From the NCBI GenBank assembly GCA_934717805.1, contig CAKUZG010000001.1:1-64000 (forward strand): a stretch of 64,000 bases of DNA, in the 5' to 3' direction. A program made the position numbers and the translations under genes. This document shows positions 41,167-50,181 of the stretch, one piece after another. The notes under the pieces are model-generated. The model worked only from the letters and a program-made list of their open reading frames with translations. It was not told where the DNA came from and searched no databases. Source of the stretch: an uncultured Candidatus Saccharibacteria bacterium (lineage in GTDB: Bacteria > Patescibacteriota > Saccharimonadia > Saccharimonadales > Saccharimonadaceae). The first letter of the stretch is position 1. Each line of letters begins with the position of its first letter.

Positions 41167-43422
41167 ATGGCTAAAAAACAAGTGAAAAAAAGCAAAGCTA
41201 AAAAAGCCCCGGCCCCAAAACAAAGTGTTTTACCGGCTGGATTTTGGTCGCAAGTTAGTGCGGTCCTTTTGATTGCGTTTTCATTTTTCTTAATTTTGAG
41301 CTGGTTTGGTGCTGGCGGTGCGGCGCTTACAGCAATTCACCAAGGATTTCTTGGATTTATGGGCTGGGCTGCATTTTTTGTGCCGGCAGTTTTAATCTTT
41401 ATTTCGGTTGAAATTTTTCGTGACGAACAAAACCGTTTTCCAGGTTTAAACACTTTTGGTCTTGTGCTTATTTTATTCTGGCTTAGCGGTTTCTTTGGGT
41501 TATTTAGAACTTCTGCTGGAATGCATTACGGCGGTTGGAGTGGTGAAATTTCGAATAAAATTATGCTAGCAATGGTGAATTCTGTTGTTGCCGCAATTAT
41601 TTATTTGCTCTTGATTTCAATCACGCTGCTTTCGATTTTGCGAGTTTCGCCAATAGTTGTGATTAAGAAAATTAGTGAGATGCTTAAGACTAGCGATTTT
41701 GCTAATGAATCTAAGAACGCTAAAGTCTTCGAAAAAGCCAAAGAAGCAATGCTTTCGAAAAAGGCTGAAGATTTGAATAATACTGAAAAGCCGGAAATTA
41801 AACTAAACGCGGGTGTTGCGGTTTTGGATAAAAAATCACGCGAAAAGGCTGAACATAAAGAGAAAAAGGGTTTGATGCGAATTTCAAAAGCCAAAGAAAC
41901 TTTCGCTGAAGATTTGAAAAAAGCTGAAAACCACGCGCCAATTTTTGATGATTCGAAATGGCAAGCGCCAGGTTTCGATTTACTTGAGCGTTCACAAAAT
42001 CCAGCTGATGCCGGTGATGTTGAACAAAATGCACGAACAATTAAAGATACGCTTAGTGAATTTAATATTGATGTTGAAATGGAAGCCGCAAATATTGGTC
42101 CACGAGTAACACAATATACTTTAGTTCCGCAAAGTGGCGTAAAGCTAAGCAGAATTGAAAACCTTAGCGATAATATTGCGCTAAATTTGGCTGCAGAATC
42201 AATTCGTGTTGAAGCACCAATCCCAGGAAAACGAGCAGTTGGTGTGGAAATTCCAAATTTAAAATCTGCTGATGTTCGACTTTATGGAGTTTTAGACTCT
42301 AAAGAATGGCAGACTGCTCGTGATACGCTAACTTTTGCAATTGGTAAAGATATCGCTGGCCATCCAGTTGTGGGTAATCTTTCGAAAATGCCGCATCTTT
42401 TGATTGCTGGTCAAACAGGTTCTGGTAAGTCGGTTATGATGAATGCGCTACTTACAAGCTTACTTTATCGACATTCACCAAGCGAATTAAAACTAATTAT
42501 GGTTGATCCAAAAGTTGTGGAAATGACAGCTTACGAAGATATTCCACACCTGTTAACACCAATTATTAATGATTCTGAAAAAGCGCTTTCAGCTCTTAAG
42601 TGGGCGGTGAACGAAATGGAGCGTCGTTATCGTGTTTTAGCTGATGAAAAAATTAAAGAAATCAAAAGCTATAACAAACATGTGATTTCGAAAAATGAGA
42701 AGATTAAAAAATCAACACCAGAGGATGAAGAGCCTAAATTACTTGAGCCACTACCTTATATCGTAATTGTTGTTGACGAGCTCGCCGATTTGATGATGGC
42801 AGCATCAAAGGATGTCGAGGCTATGATTGTGCGAATTGCACAGAAGGCTCGTGCTGTGGGAATTCACCTTGTTTTGGCAACTCAAAAGCCGGTTGTTAGT
42901 GTTGTAACTGGTTTAATTAAAGGTAATGTTCCTAGTCGAATTGCATTTAAGGTTGCATCAAATGGTGATTCTCGCACAATTCTTGATCGTGGTGGCGCTG
43001 AAAAACTTCTTGGAAACGGGGATATGTTATTCTATATGAACGGTGCACCAAACTTAAAGCGTGTTCAGGGTGCTTGGGTTACAGATGAAGAAGTATTGCG
43101 TGTTACAAACTTTATTCGTTCGCAAGGACCGCCTCAATATAATGATGAGGTTATCTCGCAACAAGTTCAACCTGGAGCAATGGGCGGAATAGTGATGAGC
43201 GGTGGAAGTTCTTCTACGGATGAAACTTTTGAAACAGCTGTTAAACTCGTCATTGAAGCAAGAAAGGCTTCAACGAGCTATTTGCAACGACGTCTTGGAA
43301 TTGGATATGGTCGCGCTGCAAAATTAATTGATGAAATGGAAGATCGTGGAATTGTTGGTCCGCCAAATGGCTCAAAGCCACGCCAAGTACTTGTTTCTAG
43401 TTATGAAGAAATCGGTGAATAA
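41167..43422 (+). CDS. ftsK: DNA translocase FtsK/SpoIIIE
   Basis: 751 aa. Basic N-terminus, four transmembrane helices (about 25-165), linker, then the motor with Walker A GQTGSGKS (about 417-424), Walker B VIVVDELADLMM, and a C-terminal winged-helix gamma domain (about 680-740, YLQRRLGIGYGRAAKLIDEM). Pumps DNA at septation. TATAAT (41151-41156) 10 nt before ATG, no Shine-Dalgarno. Confidence 0.95.
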   Translation: MAKKQVKKSKAKKAPAPKQSVLPAGFWSQVSAVLLIAFSFFLILSWFGAGGAALTAIHQGFLGFMGWAAFFVPAVLIFISVEIFRDEQNRFPGLNTFGLVLILFWLSGFFGLFRTSAGMHYGGWSGEISNKIMLAMVNSVVAAIIYLLLISITLLSILRVSPIVVIKKISEMLKTSDFANESKNAKVFEKAKEAMLSKKAEDLNNTEKPEIKLNAGVAVLDKKSREKAEHKEKKGLMRISKAKETFAEDLKKAENHAPIFDDSKWQAPGFDLLERSQNPADAGDVEQNARTIKDTLSEFNIDVEMEAANIGPRVTQYTLVPQSGVKLSRIENLSDNIALNLAAESIRVEAPIPGKRAVGVEIPNLKSADVRLYGVLDSKEWQTARDTLTFAIGKDIAGHPVVGNLSKMPHLLIAGQTGSGKSVMMNALLTSLLYRHSPSELKLIMVDPKVVEMTAYEDIPHLLTPIINDSEKALSALKWAVNEMERRYRVLADEKIKEIKSYNKHVISKNEKIKKSTPEDEEPKLLEPLPYIVIVVDELADLMMAASKDVEAMIVRIAQKARAVGIHLVLATQKPVVSVVTGLIKGNVPSRIAFKVASNGDSRTILDRGGAEKLLGNGDMLFYMNGAPNLKRVQGAWVTDEEVLRVTNFIRSQGPPQYNDEVISQQVQPGAMGGIVMSGGSSSTDETFETAVKLVIEARKASTSYLQRRLGIGYGRAAKLIDEMEDRGIVGPPNGSKPRQVLVSSYEEIGE

Positions 43423-43572
43423 TTCGCCGATTTTTTTATTTTCGAAAGATATGTTTTTAAAAAATGATAGTTTATCAATGTTTTCTTGATTTTTCTCTTT
43501 TAAAATGATATAATTTAAAAGAATATTAGCTCAGCTTATTTGAAAGAATAGGCTTTAACCAAAGGAGTAAAA

Positions 43573-43884
43573 ATGAAGGATTACGAACTTACAGTTCTTA
43601 TTCATCCAGATTTCGAAAGCGATCTTGATAAGGTTCTAGATAAAATTCGAGGTTTGGTTGCTGCTAATGGCGGTGAAATTACGAAAGAAGACAACTGGGG
43701 TAAGAAAAAACTTGCTTACACAATTAAAGGTCAAGATTTTGCAACTTACGTTGCTATGGATCTAAAACTTCCAGCAACTGCACCACTAAAAATTAGTAAC
43801 ACTTTGAATATTACTGACGAAGTTTTGCGATATTTGCTTGTTAAAGCAGAAGAGCGACCAGTTGTAGAATCAGAAGAAAAATAA
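43573..43884 (+). CDS. rpsF: 30S ribosomal protein S6
   Basis: 103 aa, starts MKDYELTVLIHPD as S6 does; single alpha/beta domain. First gene of rpsF-ssb-rpsR. The leader carries an AGCTTATT/AATAGGCT hairpin just before AAAGGAG, a possible S6:S18 autoregulatory site. Confidence 0.94.
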   Translation: MKDYELTVLIHPDFESDLDKVLDKIRGLVAANGGEITKEDNWGKKKLAYTIKGQDFATYVAMDLKLPATAPLKISNTLNITDEVLRYLLVKAEERPVVESEEK

Positions 43885-43907
43885 TTTTTTAAGAATAGGA
43901 TAGAATT

Positions 43908-44339
43908 ATGGCTTTTAATAAAGTAATACTAATGGGAAATCTAACTGCAGACCCAGAACTTCGAACAACTCCAAGTGGCCAAAACCTAGCAAGTTTCACT
44001 CTTGCAATTAACCGAACTTGGAATAATGCTAACGGTGAACGCCAAGAAGAAACAAGTTTTATTAACTGTACTGCTTGGGGAAAAACTGGTGAAACAATTT
44101 CGAAATATGTTTCGAAAGGTCGCCAATTGCTAGTGAGTGGTCGTTTGCAACAACGAACTTGGCAAGATAAAGATACTGGAAAGAATCGAAGCGCAATTGA
44201 TGTTGTAGTTGAAGAATTCAGTTTTGTTAGTGATGGCAATCGTGGCGGAAATTCCGCTCCTGTTGCTAAAGCTGAAGAACCAACTGTTAGCGATGACTTT
44301 TCAGATGAGCCAATCGATCTATCTGATATTCCATTCTAA
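43908..44339 (+). CDS. ssb: Single-stranded DNA-binding protein
   Basis: 143 aa. OB fold (1-110) starting NKVILMGNLTADPELRTTPSG with WGKTGE; acidic tail ends DLSDIPF, the partner-binding tip. Standard rpsF-ssb-rpsR order. Confidence 0.95.
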   Translation: MAFNKVILMGNLTADPELRTTPSGQNLASFTLAINRTWNNANGERQEETSFINCTAWGKTGETISKYVSKGRQLLVSGRLQQRTWQDKDTGKNRSAIDVVVEEFSFVSDGNRGGNSAPVAKAEEPTVSDDFSDEPIDLSDIPF

Positions 44340-44357
44340 ATTTAAAAAGGAGTTAAA

Positions 44358-44558
44358 ATGGCTAAACGATTTAAACGAGAAATCCCAGCGTATTTTGATT
44401 ACCGAGATGTTAAAACTTTGCAAAAATTTGTAAACATCTATGGTCAAATTGAGCCAGCTACAAAAACTGGTTTGAGCGCTAAACAACAACGACAATTGAC
44501 AGTTGCTATCAAACGCGCACGTCATTTGGCATTGTTGGCATTCGTAACAAATGCTTAA
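44358..44558 (+). CDS. rpsR: 30S ribosomal protein S18
   Basis: 66 aa. [19 protein letters not shown] and [19 protein letters not shown] are S18 signatures; the zinc cysteines of some S18 forms are absent. AAAAGGAG precedes ATG. Confidence 0.95.
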   Translation: MAKRFKREIPAYFDYRDVKTLQKFVNIYGQIEPATKTGLSAKQQRQLTVAIKRARHLALLAFVTNA

Positions 44559-44631
44559 TTAATTTTTCGAATCTTCCTCGCTTAAAACTGGGTGGGGAAG
44601 ATTTATTTTAAAGAATATTTTAAGGAGGAAA

Positions 44632-45192
44632 ATGTATCAACCAACTGATTTGAAAAAAGGTGTAGTTTTTCAGCTTGATGGTCAACCATATCGGGTAGTT
44701 GAATATAACCAAAAAGTTGTAGGTCGTGGTGGAAGTATCGTAAGCTTAAAAATTAAAAACCTTATCACAGGTGCTTTGTTGCCTAAAACTTTTAAGGGTC
44801 AAGATAAAGTTGAGCCTGCAGAAGTTACAAACAAGAAAGTTCAATATCTTTATAATGATGGTGAAGATTTCCATTTTATGGATCCGGAAACATTTGAACA
44901 ATTTCAACTCTCAAAAGATATTATTGATGATGCTGCAGGTTATCTAAAAGAGGCAGAAGAATTAAATCTTCAATTCTTTGATGGGAAAGTTATCAATGTT
45001 GAATTACCTAAAAATGTTTGGCTTAAAGTTGTTTATACCGAGAATGTAGTGAAGGGAGATACAACTTCAAGCGTCCTAAAAGATGCTGAACTCGAGACTG
45101 GTATAACGGTTAAAGTTCCTGCATTTATTAAAGAAAATGATGTTATTTCAGTTGATACTTCGACTGGTGAATATCGAGAACGACAAAAATAA
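44632..45192 (+). CDS. efp: Elongation factor P
   Basis: 186 aa, three beta-barrel domains. Rescues ribosomes at polyproline. The tip loop, KPGKG in E. coli, reads VVGRGGS: Arg replaces the modified Lys and the preceding Pro is Val. AAGGAGG precedes ATG. Confidence 0.94.
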   Translation: MYQPTDLKKGVVFQLDGQPYRVVEYNQKVVGRGGSIVSLKIKNLITGALLPKTFKGQDKVEPAEVTNKKVQYLYNDGEDFHFMDPETFEQFQLSKDIIDDAAGYLKEAEELNLQFFDGKVINVELPKNVWLKVVYTENVVKGDTTSSVLKDAELETGITVKVPAFIKENDVISVDTSTGEYRERQK

Positions 45193-45204
45193 TTAGGTTA
45201 ATAT

Positions 45205-45236
45205 AAAATAGGCTCAAATTTTAGCCTATTTTATTT
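45205..45236 (+). terminator. efp terminator
   Basis: AAAATAGGCT / AGCCTATTTT hairpin, T-rich tail. Confidence 0.8.
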
Positions 45237-45303
45237 TGTATAAAAATATTGAACAGTACAGGGTTGCTGGAAAATATCTTAAAAATATAGTATAATATAA
45301 GAT

Positions 45304-46026
45304 ATGAAAATCAGATTAGACAATCTATTAGTAGACAGAAAAATGGTTGAGAGTCGCTCTCAAGCTGAAAGTTACATAAAGCTTGGTAAGATTACAGTTG
45401 ACGGTATTAAGAGGACTAAACCAGGTTTTTTTGTTGATGTCGATTCTGAATTAAAAATCCTTCAACAAGTTCAATATGTATCGCGAGCGGGGCTAAAACT
45501 AGAAAGTGTAGCTAAAAAAATGCGAATCAATTTTCGTGACAAAACGGTTCTAGATGTTGGCTCAAGTACAGGAGGGTTTACAGATTATTCTTTAAAAAAT
45601 GGTGCTAAAAAAGTTATTGCTGTTGATGTTGGTACGGAGCAGCTACACCCAAAGTTAAGGTTGAATAAAAAAGTTGAACTACATGAGAAAACGGATATTC
45701 GAGATTTTAAAACAGATCAGAAAATTGATGTAGTGGTTATTGATGTTAGTTTTATATCTATAAAGGAAATTCTTCCAAGTGTCGTAAATCTTTCTAATAA
45801 GAATACGAAAATAGTAGCCATGGTTAAACCACAGTTTGAAGCGGGAAGGAACGGGACTGTTAATGGTGTTGTAAAAAATAACTCTTACCGTAGAAAAATC
45901 CTTCAAGATTTTGAAAATTGGTGCCGTTCAAATAATTTATACATAGAGAACAAAAGAGATAGCGAAGTTAAAGGAACAAAAGGTAATCAAGAAAGATTTT
46001 ATATTTTAAAAAAGACTAGTGAATAA
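45304..46026 (+). CDS. tlyA: TlyA family rRNA 2'-O-methyltransferase/hemolysin
   Basis: 240 aa. N-terminal S4 RNA-binding domain (about 1-60) and FtsJ-type methyltransferase with SAM loop DVGSSTGGFTD (about 83-93), DVSFIS and KPQFEAG. Methylates 16S and/or 23S rRNA riboses. TATAAT (45291-45296) ends 7 nt before ATG: leaderless. No TTCGAA and more AGA/AGG codons than neighbours, so possibly transferred. Confidence 0.9.
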   Translation: MKIRLDNLLVDRKMVESRSQAESYIKLGKITVDGIKRTKPGFFVDVDSELKILQQVQYVSRAGLKLESVAKKMRINFRDKTVLDVGSSTGGFTDYSLKNGAKKVIAVDVGTEQLHPKLRLNKKVELHEKTDIRDFKTDQKIDVVVIDVSFISIKEILPSVVNLSNKNTKIVAMVKPQFEAGRNGTVNGVVKNNSYRRKILQDFENWCRSNNLYIENKRDSEVKGTKGNQERFYILKKTSE

Positions 46027-46050
46027 AAAGACCGAATTCATCGGTCTTTA
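46025..46050 (+). terminator. Bidirectional terminator between tlyA and ychF
   Basis: AAAGACCGA / TCGGTCTTT hairpin. Confidence 0.8.
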
Positions 46051-46054
46051 GTTT

Positions 46055-47131
46055 TTATACATTGAATCTAAATTCAACAACATCATTTGGGGACATCACA
46101 TAATCCTTACCTTCAGTTCGGATTTTACCATGGTTTTTAGCTTCTAGTTCACTACCGCATTCCACTAAATCGTTGTAATTTATAACTTGCGCAGCGATAA
46201 ATCCTCTTTCGAAATCAGTGTGAATTACGCCAGCAGCCTGTGGGGCAGTCCAGCCTTTTTTAATGGTCCAAGCATGTACCTCTTTTGGTCCAGCGGTCAT
46301 GTAGCTTTGTAATCCTAAGGTGTCGTAAGCAGCATGAATCATTTGGTTGAGCCCTGTTTCTTTTACGCCATAACTTTCGAGTAAATCTTTTGCATCGCTT
46401 TCATCTAATCCTTTTAGCTCTTCTTCAAGTTTTGCGCAAACAAAGATAGATTTTGCTGGTAGAACCATTTTTGCAAGTTCATCTTTCTTTTTATCATCAG
46501 TTAATGTATTTTCGTCAACATTGAAAGCGTAGATTACAGGTTTAGCTGTTAACAAATGCAAATCAGCAATAGCCTCTAAATCTAAATCTTTTATGCTAGA
46601 TAATAAATTTCCAGATTGGAGTTGTTCAAGTAATTTGTTCAAGTAATCGGCTTGTTTCCTGAGGGCTGGCTTGGCTTTTGCTTCTTTTTGAAGTTTTGGT
46701 AACCGATTTTCAATGGTTTGAATATCAGCCAGAATTAGTTCAGTATTAATAACTTCAATATCATTTTTTGGATTAACCTCATTTGAAACATGAACAATAT
46801 CATTATTCACGAAAGCTCGAACAATGTGAACAATTGCATCACATTGGCGAATATTTGCAAGAAATTTATTTCCCAAACCTTCACCTTTCGAAGCCCCTGC
46901 AACTAATCCAGCAATATCAACAAAAGTTACCGTTGCTGGAATAATTTTTTGTGAGCCATAAATTTCAGCTAATTTTTTTAGTCGCTCATCTGGTACTGGT
47001 ACAATTCCCGTATTCGGCTCAATTGTCGCAAAAGGGTAGTTTGCGGCTAAAATATCGTTGTTTGTTAATGCGTTAAAAAGTGTTGATTTGCCAACATTCG
47101 GCAATCCAACAATTCCAATACTTAAACTCAT
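46055..47131 (-). CDS. ychF: Redox-regulated ATPase/GTPase YchF (OLA1)
   Basis: 358 aa. P-loop [15 protein letters not shown] (about 9-23), the G4 position divergent (FNVDE), C-terminal TGS domain (about 278-356). YchF proteins prefer ATP and bind ribosomes. AAGGAG precedes ATG. Confidence 0.95.
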   Translation of the reverse strand: MSLSIGIVGLPNVGKSTLFNALTNNDILAANYPFATIEPNTGIVPVPDERLKKLAEIYGSQKIIPATVTFVDIAGLVAGASKGEGLGNKFLANIRQCDAIVHIVRAFVNNDIVHVSNEVNPKNDIEVINTELILADIQTIENRLPKLQKEAKAKPALRKQADYLNKLLEQLQSGNLLSSIKDLDLEAIADLHLLTAKPVIYAFNVDENTLTDDKKKDELAKMVLPAKSIFVCAKLEEELKGLDESDAKDLLESYGVKETGLNQMIHAAYDTLGLQSYMTAGPKEVHAWTIKKGWTAPQAAGVIHTDFERGFIAAQVINYNDLVECGSELEAKNHGKIRTEGKDYVMSPNDVVEFRFNV

Positions 47132-47237
47132 ATTTCTCCTTACTTAATAAAAATTCTTATAATTATTATATCATATTTTTAACCTTAACTTACAATTTTA
47201 TAAACAGAATTTATTTTGAAGAAGATAATTAAAAGTC

Positions 47238-47267
47238 TTGATTTTTTGATTATGTTTATGTTAAAAT
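47238..47267 (+). promoter_or_regulatory. Type IV pilus operon promoter (leaderless pilM)
   Basis: TTGATT (47238-47243), 18-nt spacer, TAAAAT (47262-47267); pilM ATG 6 nt later. Confidence 0.65.
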
Positions 47268-47273
47268 GTAAGC

Positions 47274-48323
47274 ATGATTAATATTAAAGGTGTGGGCGAT
47301 TTCTTCTCGTTAGATATTGGAACGAACGCGATTCGTGCCGTCCAGCTTTCGAAAGCTGGAGAAAATTCTTGGAATTTAATTGGTCTTGGATATACTCCAG
47401 TTGACCCTCAATTAGTTTTGAGTAATTCTGATGAAAGTCGTCGTCGTTTGGGAGAAATTATCTCAACGATGATCGGTCAGAGCGATATTAAAACGAAAAA
47501 TGTAGCGATTAGTCTTCCGTCCCAAAAGACATTCACAACAATTTTCGAAGTTCCTAAACAAGATATTAGGGAATTGCAAAAAAACGTTAGTTATCAAATC
47601 GATCAGTATATTCCAATGGCTATCGATGACGCTCAGGTCGACTGGGCTCTTCTTGGAGATTCTCTTTCGAATCCAGATTCATTAGAGATTCTACTTGCAA
47701 GCACTTCTAAAAATTTCAGCGAAGAAAAAATGGAATTTGTTGAAGGTTTAGGATTAAATGTTGTTGCAAGCGAACCTGATTCACTAGCAATGACTCGAGC
47801 GCTTTATTCTGGTAATCAAAATGGTCAGGCGCAATTGATCATTGATATGGGTGAAATTTCAACCGATCTATCAATTGTATACCAAGGCGCACCAAGGCTT
47901 GTTCGAACAATTCCAACAGGAATTTCAAGCTTAGTTAAATCTGCAACACAAAACTTAAATATCAAAGAAGATCAAGCGCGACAATTCATTATGAAGTTTG
48001 GTCTTGCTCAAGATAAACTTGAAGGTCAGGTTTTTCATGCTATTGAAATTACACTTGAAAACTTCGTCCAAGAAATTGCTAAGTCGATTAAATTCTTGGG
48101 AACAAAATATCAAAATGTTCAAGTTGGATCAATTGCACTTTCAGGTTATTCTGGAATTGTACCGCAAATGCCTGAATATGTTTCTTCAAAGACAGGAATT
48201 CAGTCATACTCAGCAAATCCATTCCAAAATATAAATGTCCCAGCAAAATATCAACAACAAGTTGCAAGTGTTGGTAATGAATTTGCCGTAGCGATTGGTT
48301 TGGCAGAAAGGAACAATAAATAA
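47274..48323 (+). CDS. pilM: Type IV pilus assembly protein PilM
   Basis: 349 aa actin-like protein. SLDIGTNAIRAVQL (about 13-26) and LIIDMGEISTDLSIV (about 193-207) are the nucleotide loops. It binds the PilN tail at the inner face of the membrane. First gene of the pilus operon; leaderless mRNA. Confidence 0.92.
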   Translation: MINIKGVGDFFSLDIGTNAIRAVQLSKAGENSWNLIGLGYTPVDPQLVLSNSDESRRRLGEIISTMIGQSDIKTKNVAISLPSQKTFTTIFEVPKQDIRELQKNVSYQIDQYIPMAIDDAQVDWALLGDSLSNPDSLEILLASTSKNFSEEKMEFVEGLGLNVVASEPDSLAMTRALYSGNQNGQAQLIIDMGEISTDLSIVYQGAPRLVRTIPTGISSLVKSATQNLNIKEDQARQFIMKFGLAQDKLEGQVFHAIEITLENFVQEIAKSIKFLGTKYQNVQVGSIALSGYSGIVPQMPEYVSSKTGIQSYSANPFQNINVPAKYQQQVASVGNEFAVAIGLAERNNK

Positions 48324-48324
48324 T

Positions 48325-49092
48325 ATGGTTGAAATTAATCTTTTGCCAGATGTTAAGCGCGATCTTCTTAAAGCGCAACGCCTTCGAAATATTGTTACTT
48401 TCGCATCAATTATTATTGGTGCTGCAATGCTTGGTGGTGTAGTTTTGCTATTTTTAGTAACGCAAGGTCAACAAATTTTTATGGGCTTGAAAAAAGATGA
48501 AATTTCAAGCAAGTTTAGCGATATGCAAAAAATTCAAGATGGTGAAACTGCAGCAACGCTTCGAAATCAGCTTAATGCTATTCAAAAAATCCGTGAGGCA
48601 TCTCCAAATGTTTCACGATTGCTTAGCACAGTTATTCCGGCGATTAAAACTACCGGCGAGAATGAAGTTAAGTTTTCATCAGTAAATTACGACCCAGGAA
48701 CACGGACGGTTTCAGTTGAAGGTGAAACAAGTAATGGATTTACTGCTCTTGAAGCTTTCATTAAGACAATTAAATATTCTCAAGTAATCTATAATGGTGG
48801 TGATTCAAAATGTAAATCATCAGATATCGAAGATAATGCTGATATCTGTAAGCTTGCAGAAGAAGGTTCTGTCGTGCGAACTGAAAGCTCAATCGGCGTA
48901 AATGACCAAGGTCAAAATATCCTACGCTTTGCTGTAAAATTTAAGATTAACGAAGACGCTCTAAAATTCTCATCAAAAGATTTTGCAATCAAATCTCTTG
49001 GAAAGAAGAATGTTACAGACTCAACAGTTCAAATTCCTGCTGGAATCTTTACACAAAGCTCAAAGAAAGACTCTGAAAAGGAGAATAAATAA
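48325..49092 (+). CDS. pilN: Type IV pilus assembly protein PilN
   Basis: 255 aa from ATG 48325, immediately after pilM; the in-frame ATG at 48295 lies inside pilM. Starts with the PilM-binding VEINLLPD motif, one transmembrane helix (about 22-47), then a periplasmic-type ferredoxin-like domain. Alignment complex component. Confidence 0.88.
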   Translation: MVEINLLPDVKRDLLKAQRLRNIVTFASIIIGAAMLGGVVLLFLVTQGQQIFMGLKKDEISSKFSDMQKIQDGETAATLRNQLNAIQKIREASPNVSRLLSTVIPAIKTTGENEVKFSSVNYDPGTRTVSVEGETSNGFTALEAFIKTIKYSQVIYNGGDSKCKSSDIEDNADICKLAEEGSVVRTESSIGVNDQGQNILRFAVKFKINEDALKFSSKDFAIKSLGKKNVTDSTVQIPAGIFTQSSKKDSEKENK

Positions 49093-49931
49093 TGGGTGAA
49101 AATAAAGAAGTAGCTTTTTTGAAACGAAACGCTATCAATAAAGCGAATCAAACAATGTTTTTGGCTGTTGCTGGTGCAGCATTAATTGCTGGTGCTTCAG
49201 TAGTTGGAATGGTTTATCTTTTCAGAATTTATAGCTTTAACACTAAAGTTTTGACTGAACAAGATAAAAGTATTTCAACAATTGTACAAAATATTGAAAA
49301 TATTAATGATCTAAAGAAACGACTAGGATCTTTGGAGACTAACGAAAACCTAAATAAACAAAATTTGAAATCAAATGCTGATGATGGTGGTTTACGTGTT
49401 ATTGCTGACGCGCTTCCAGATAGCGAAAATGCATCAGGACTTGGTTCGGCTTTACAGAAGAAGATTTTTTCTGACGGTATAATGCTTGATTCATTTAATA
49501 TTGAATCTTCAGATTCGAATAGCTTAAGTTCATCAAGTTCAGTATCGACAAGTTCTTCTAGTGAGAGTAGTAGCATTCCAGATGGTGTAAAAGATATTCA
49601 ATTTACGGCATCAATCTCTTCATCTTTCCCAAATGAAGGATCACCAGAGGATATTAAAAACCGAGAAACTGCAGCTTATAACAATATCGTTAATACTCTT
49701 CAGAAGATGGAAAAATCCATCCGTGCTATTAACGTCACAAGCTTTAAATTCGAACGATCGATAAATAAATTTACGTTAACGCTTGGTGCTAAAGCTTATT
49801 ACTATCCTAAATATGTAATGACGCTTGACAGTAATAAAGTTAAAGCTGATGATGCTGCGAACCCAGCTACAACTACAAGTGGAACTGGCACGCAGACTAA
49901 TTCAACAACAACATCTGGAGGATCAAAATAA
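49092..49931 (+). CDS. pilO: PilO-like pilus alignment protein
   Basis: 279 aa. One transmembrane helix (about 20-45), coiled-coil linker (about 50-95), extracytoplasmic domain with a Ser-rich insert (about 135-160) and a Thr-rich tail. Called PilO from position after pilN and topology; sequence similarity is weak. ATG overlaps the pilN stop. Confidence 0.7.
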   Translation: MGENKEVAFLKRNAINKANQTMFLAVAGAALIAGASVVGMVYLFRIYSFNTKVLTEQDKSISTIVQNIENINDLKKRLGSLETNENLNKQNLKSNADDGGLRVIADALPDSENASGLGSALQKKIFSDGIMLDSFNIESSDSNSLSSSSSVSTSSSSESSSIPDGVKDIQFTASISSSFPNEGSPEDIKNRETAAYNNIVNTLQKMEKSIRAINVTSFKFERSINKFTLTLGAKAYYYPKYVMTLDSNKVKADDAANPATTTSGTGTQTNSTTTSGGSK

Positions 49932-50149
49932 TGAAGAAAACTGATATCGCAATGATTGTTTTGATTGCCGGCATTAGCGTTCTTGTGTCATATCTTGTGA
50001 TTAACTCGATTGCACAAGGTGGTTTTAGTGAACAAAGCTACGAAGTTAAAACAACCAAACCAATTTCTAAGGAATATGTTGAACCAAGCAACGAAATCTT
50101 TAATGGTGACGCTGTTAATCCAACAGTTCAGGTTAATATTGGCCAATAA
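49931..50149 (+). CDS. Small single-pass membrane protein in pilus operon
   Basis: 72 aa: one helix (about 6-28) and a 44-residue extracytoplasmic tail with no cysteine, so not a lipoprotein like PilP. ATG overlaps the previous stop, implying stoichiometric expression with PilO and PilB. Family not recognised. Confidence 0.75.
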   Translation: MKKTDIAMIVLIAGISVLVSYLVINSIAQGGFSEQSYEVKTTKPISKEYVEPSNEIFNGDAVNPTVQVNIGQ

Positions 50150-50181
50150 TAAGAAAACAATAATTTTTTAGAAGGAATATA

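Noticed and set aside
43510..43572. Definite S6:S18 autoregulatory leader before rpsF
   Set aside because: A hairpin exists, but I could not confirm the conserved bulge sequence of the known motif.
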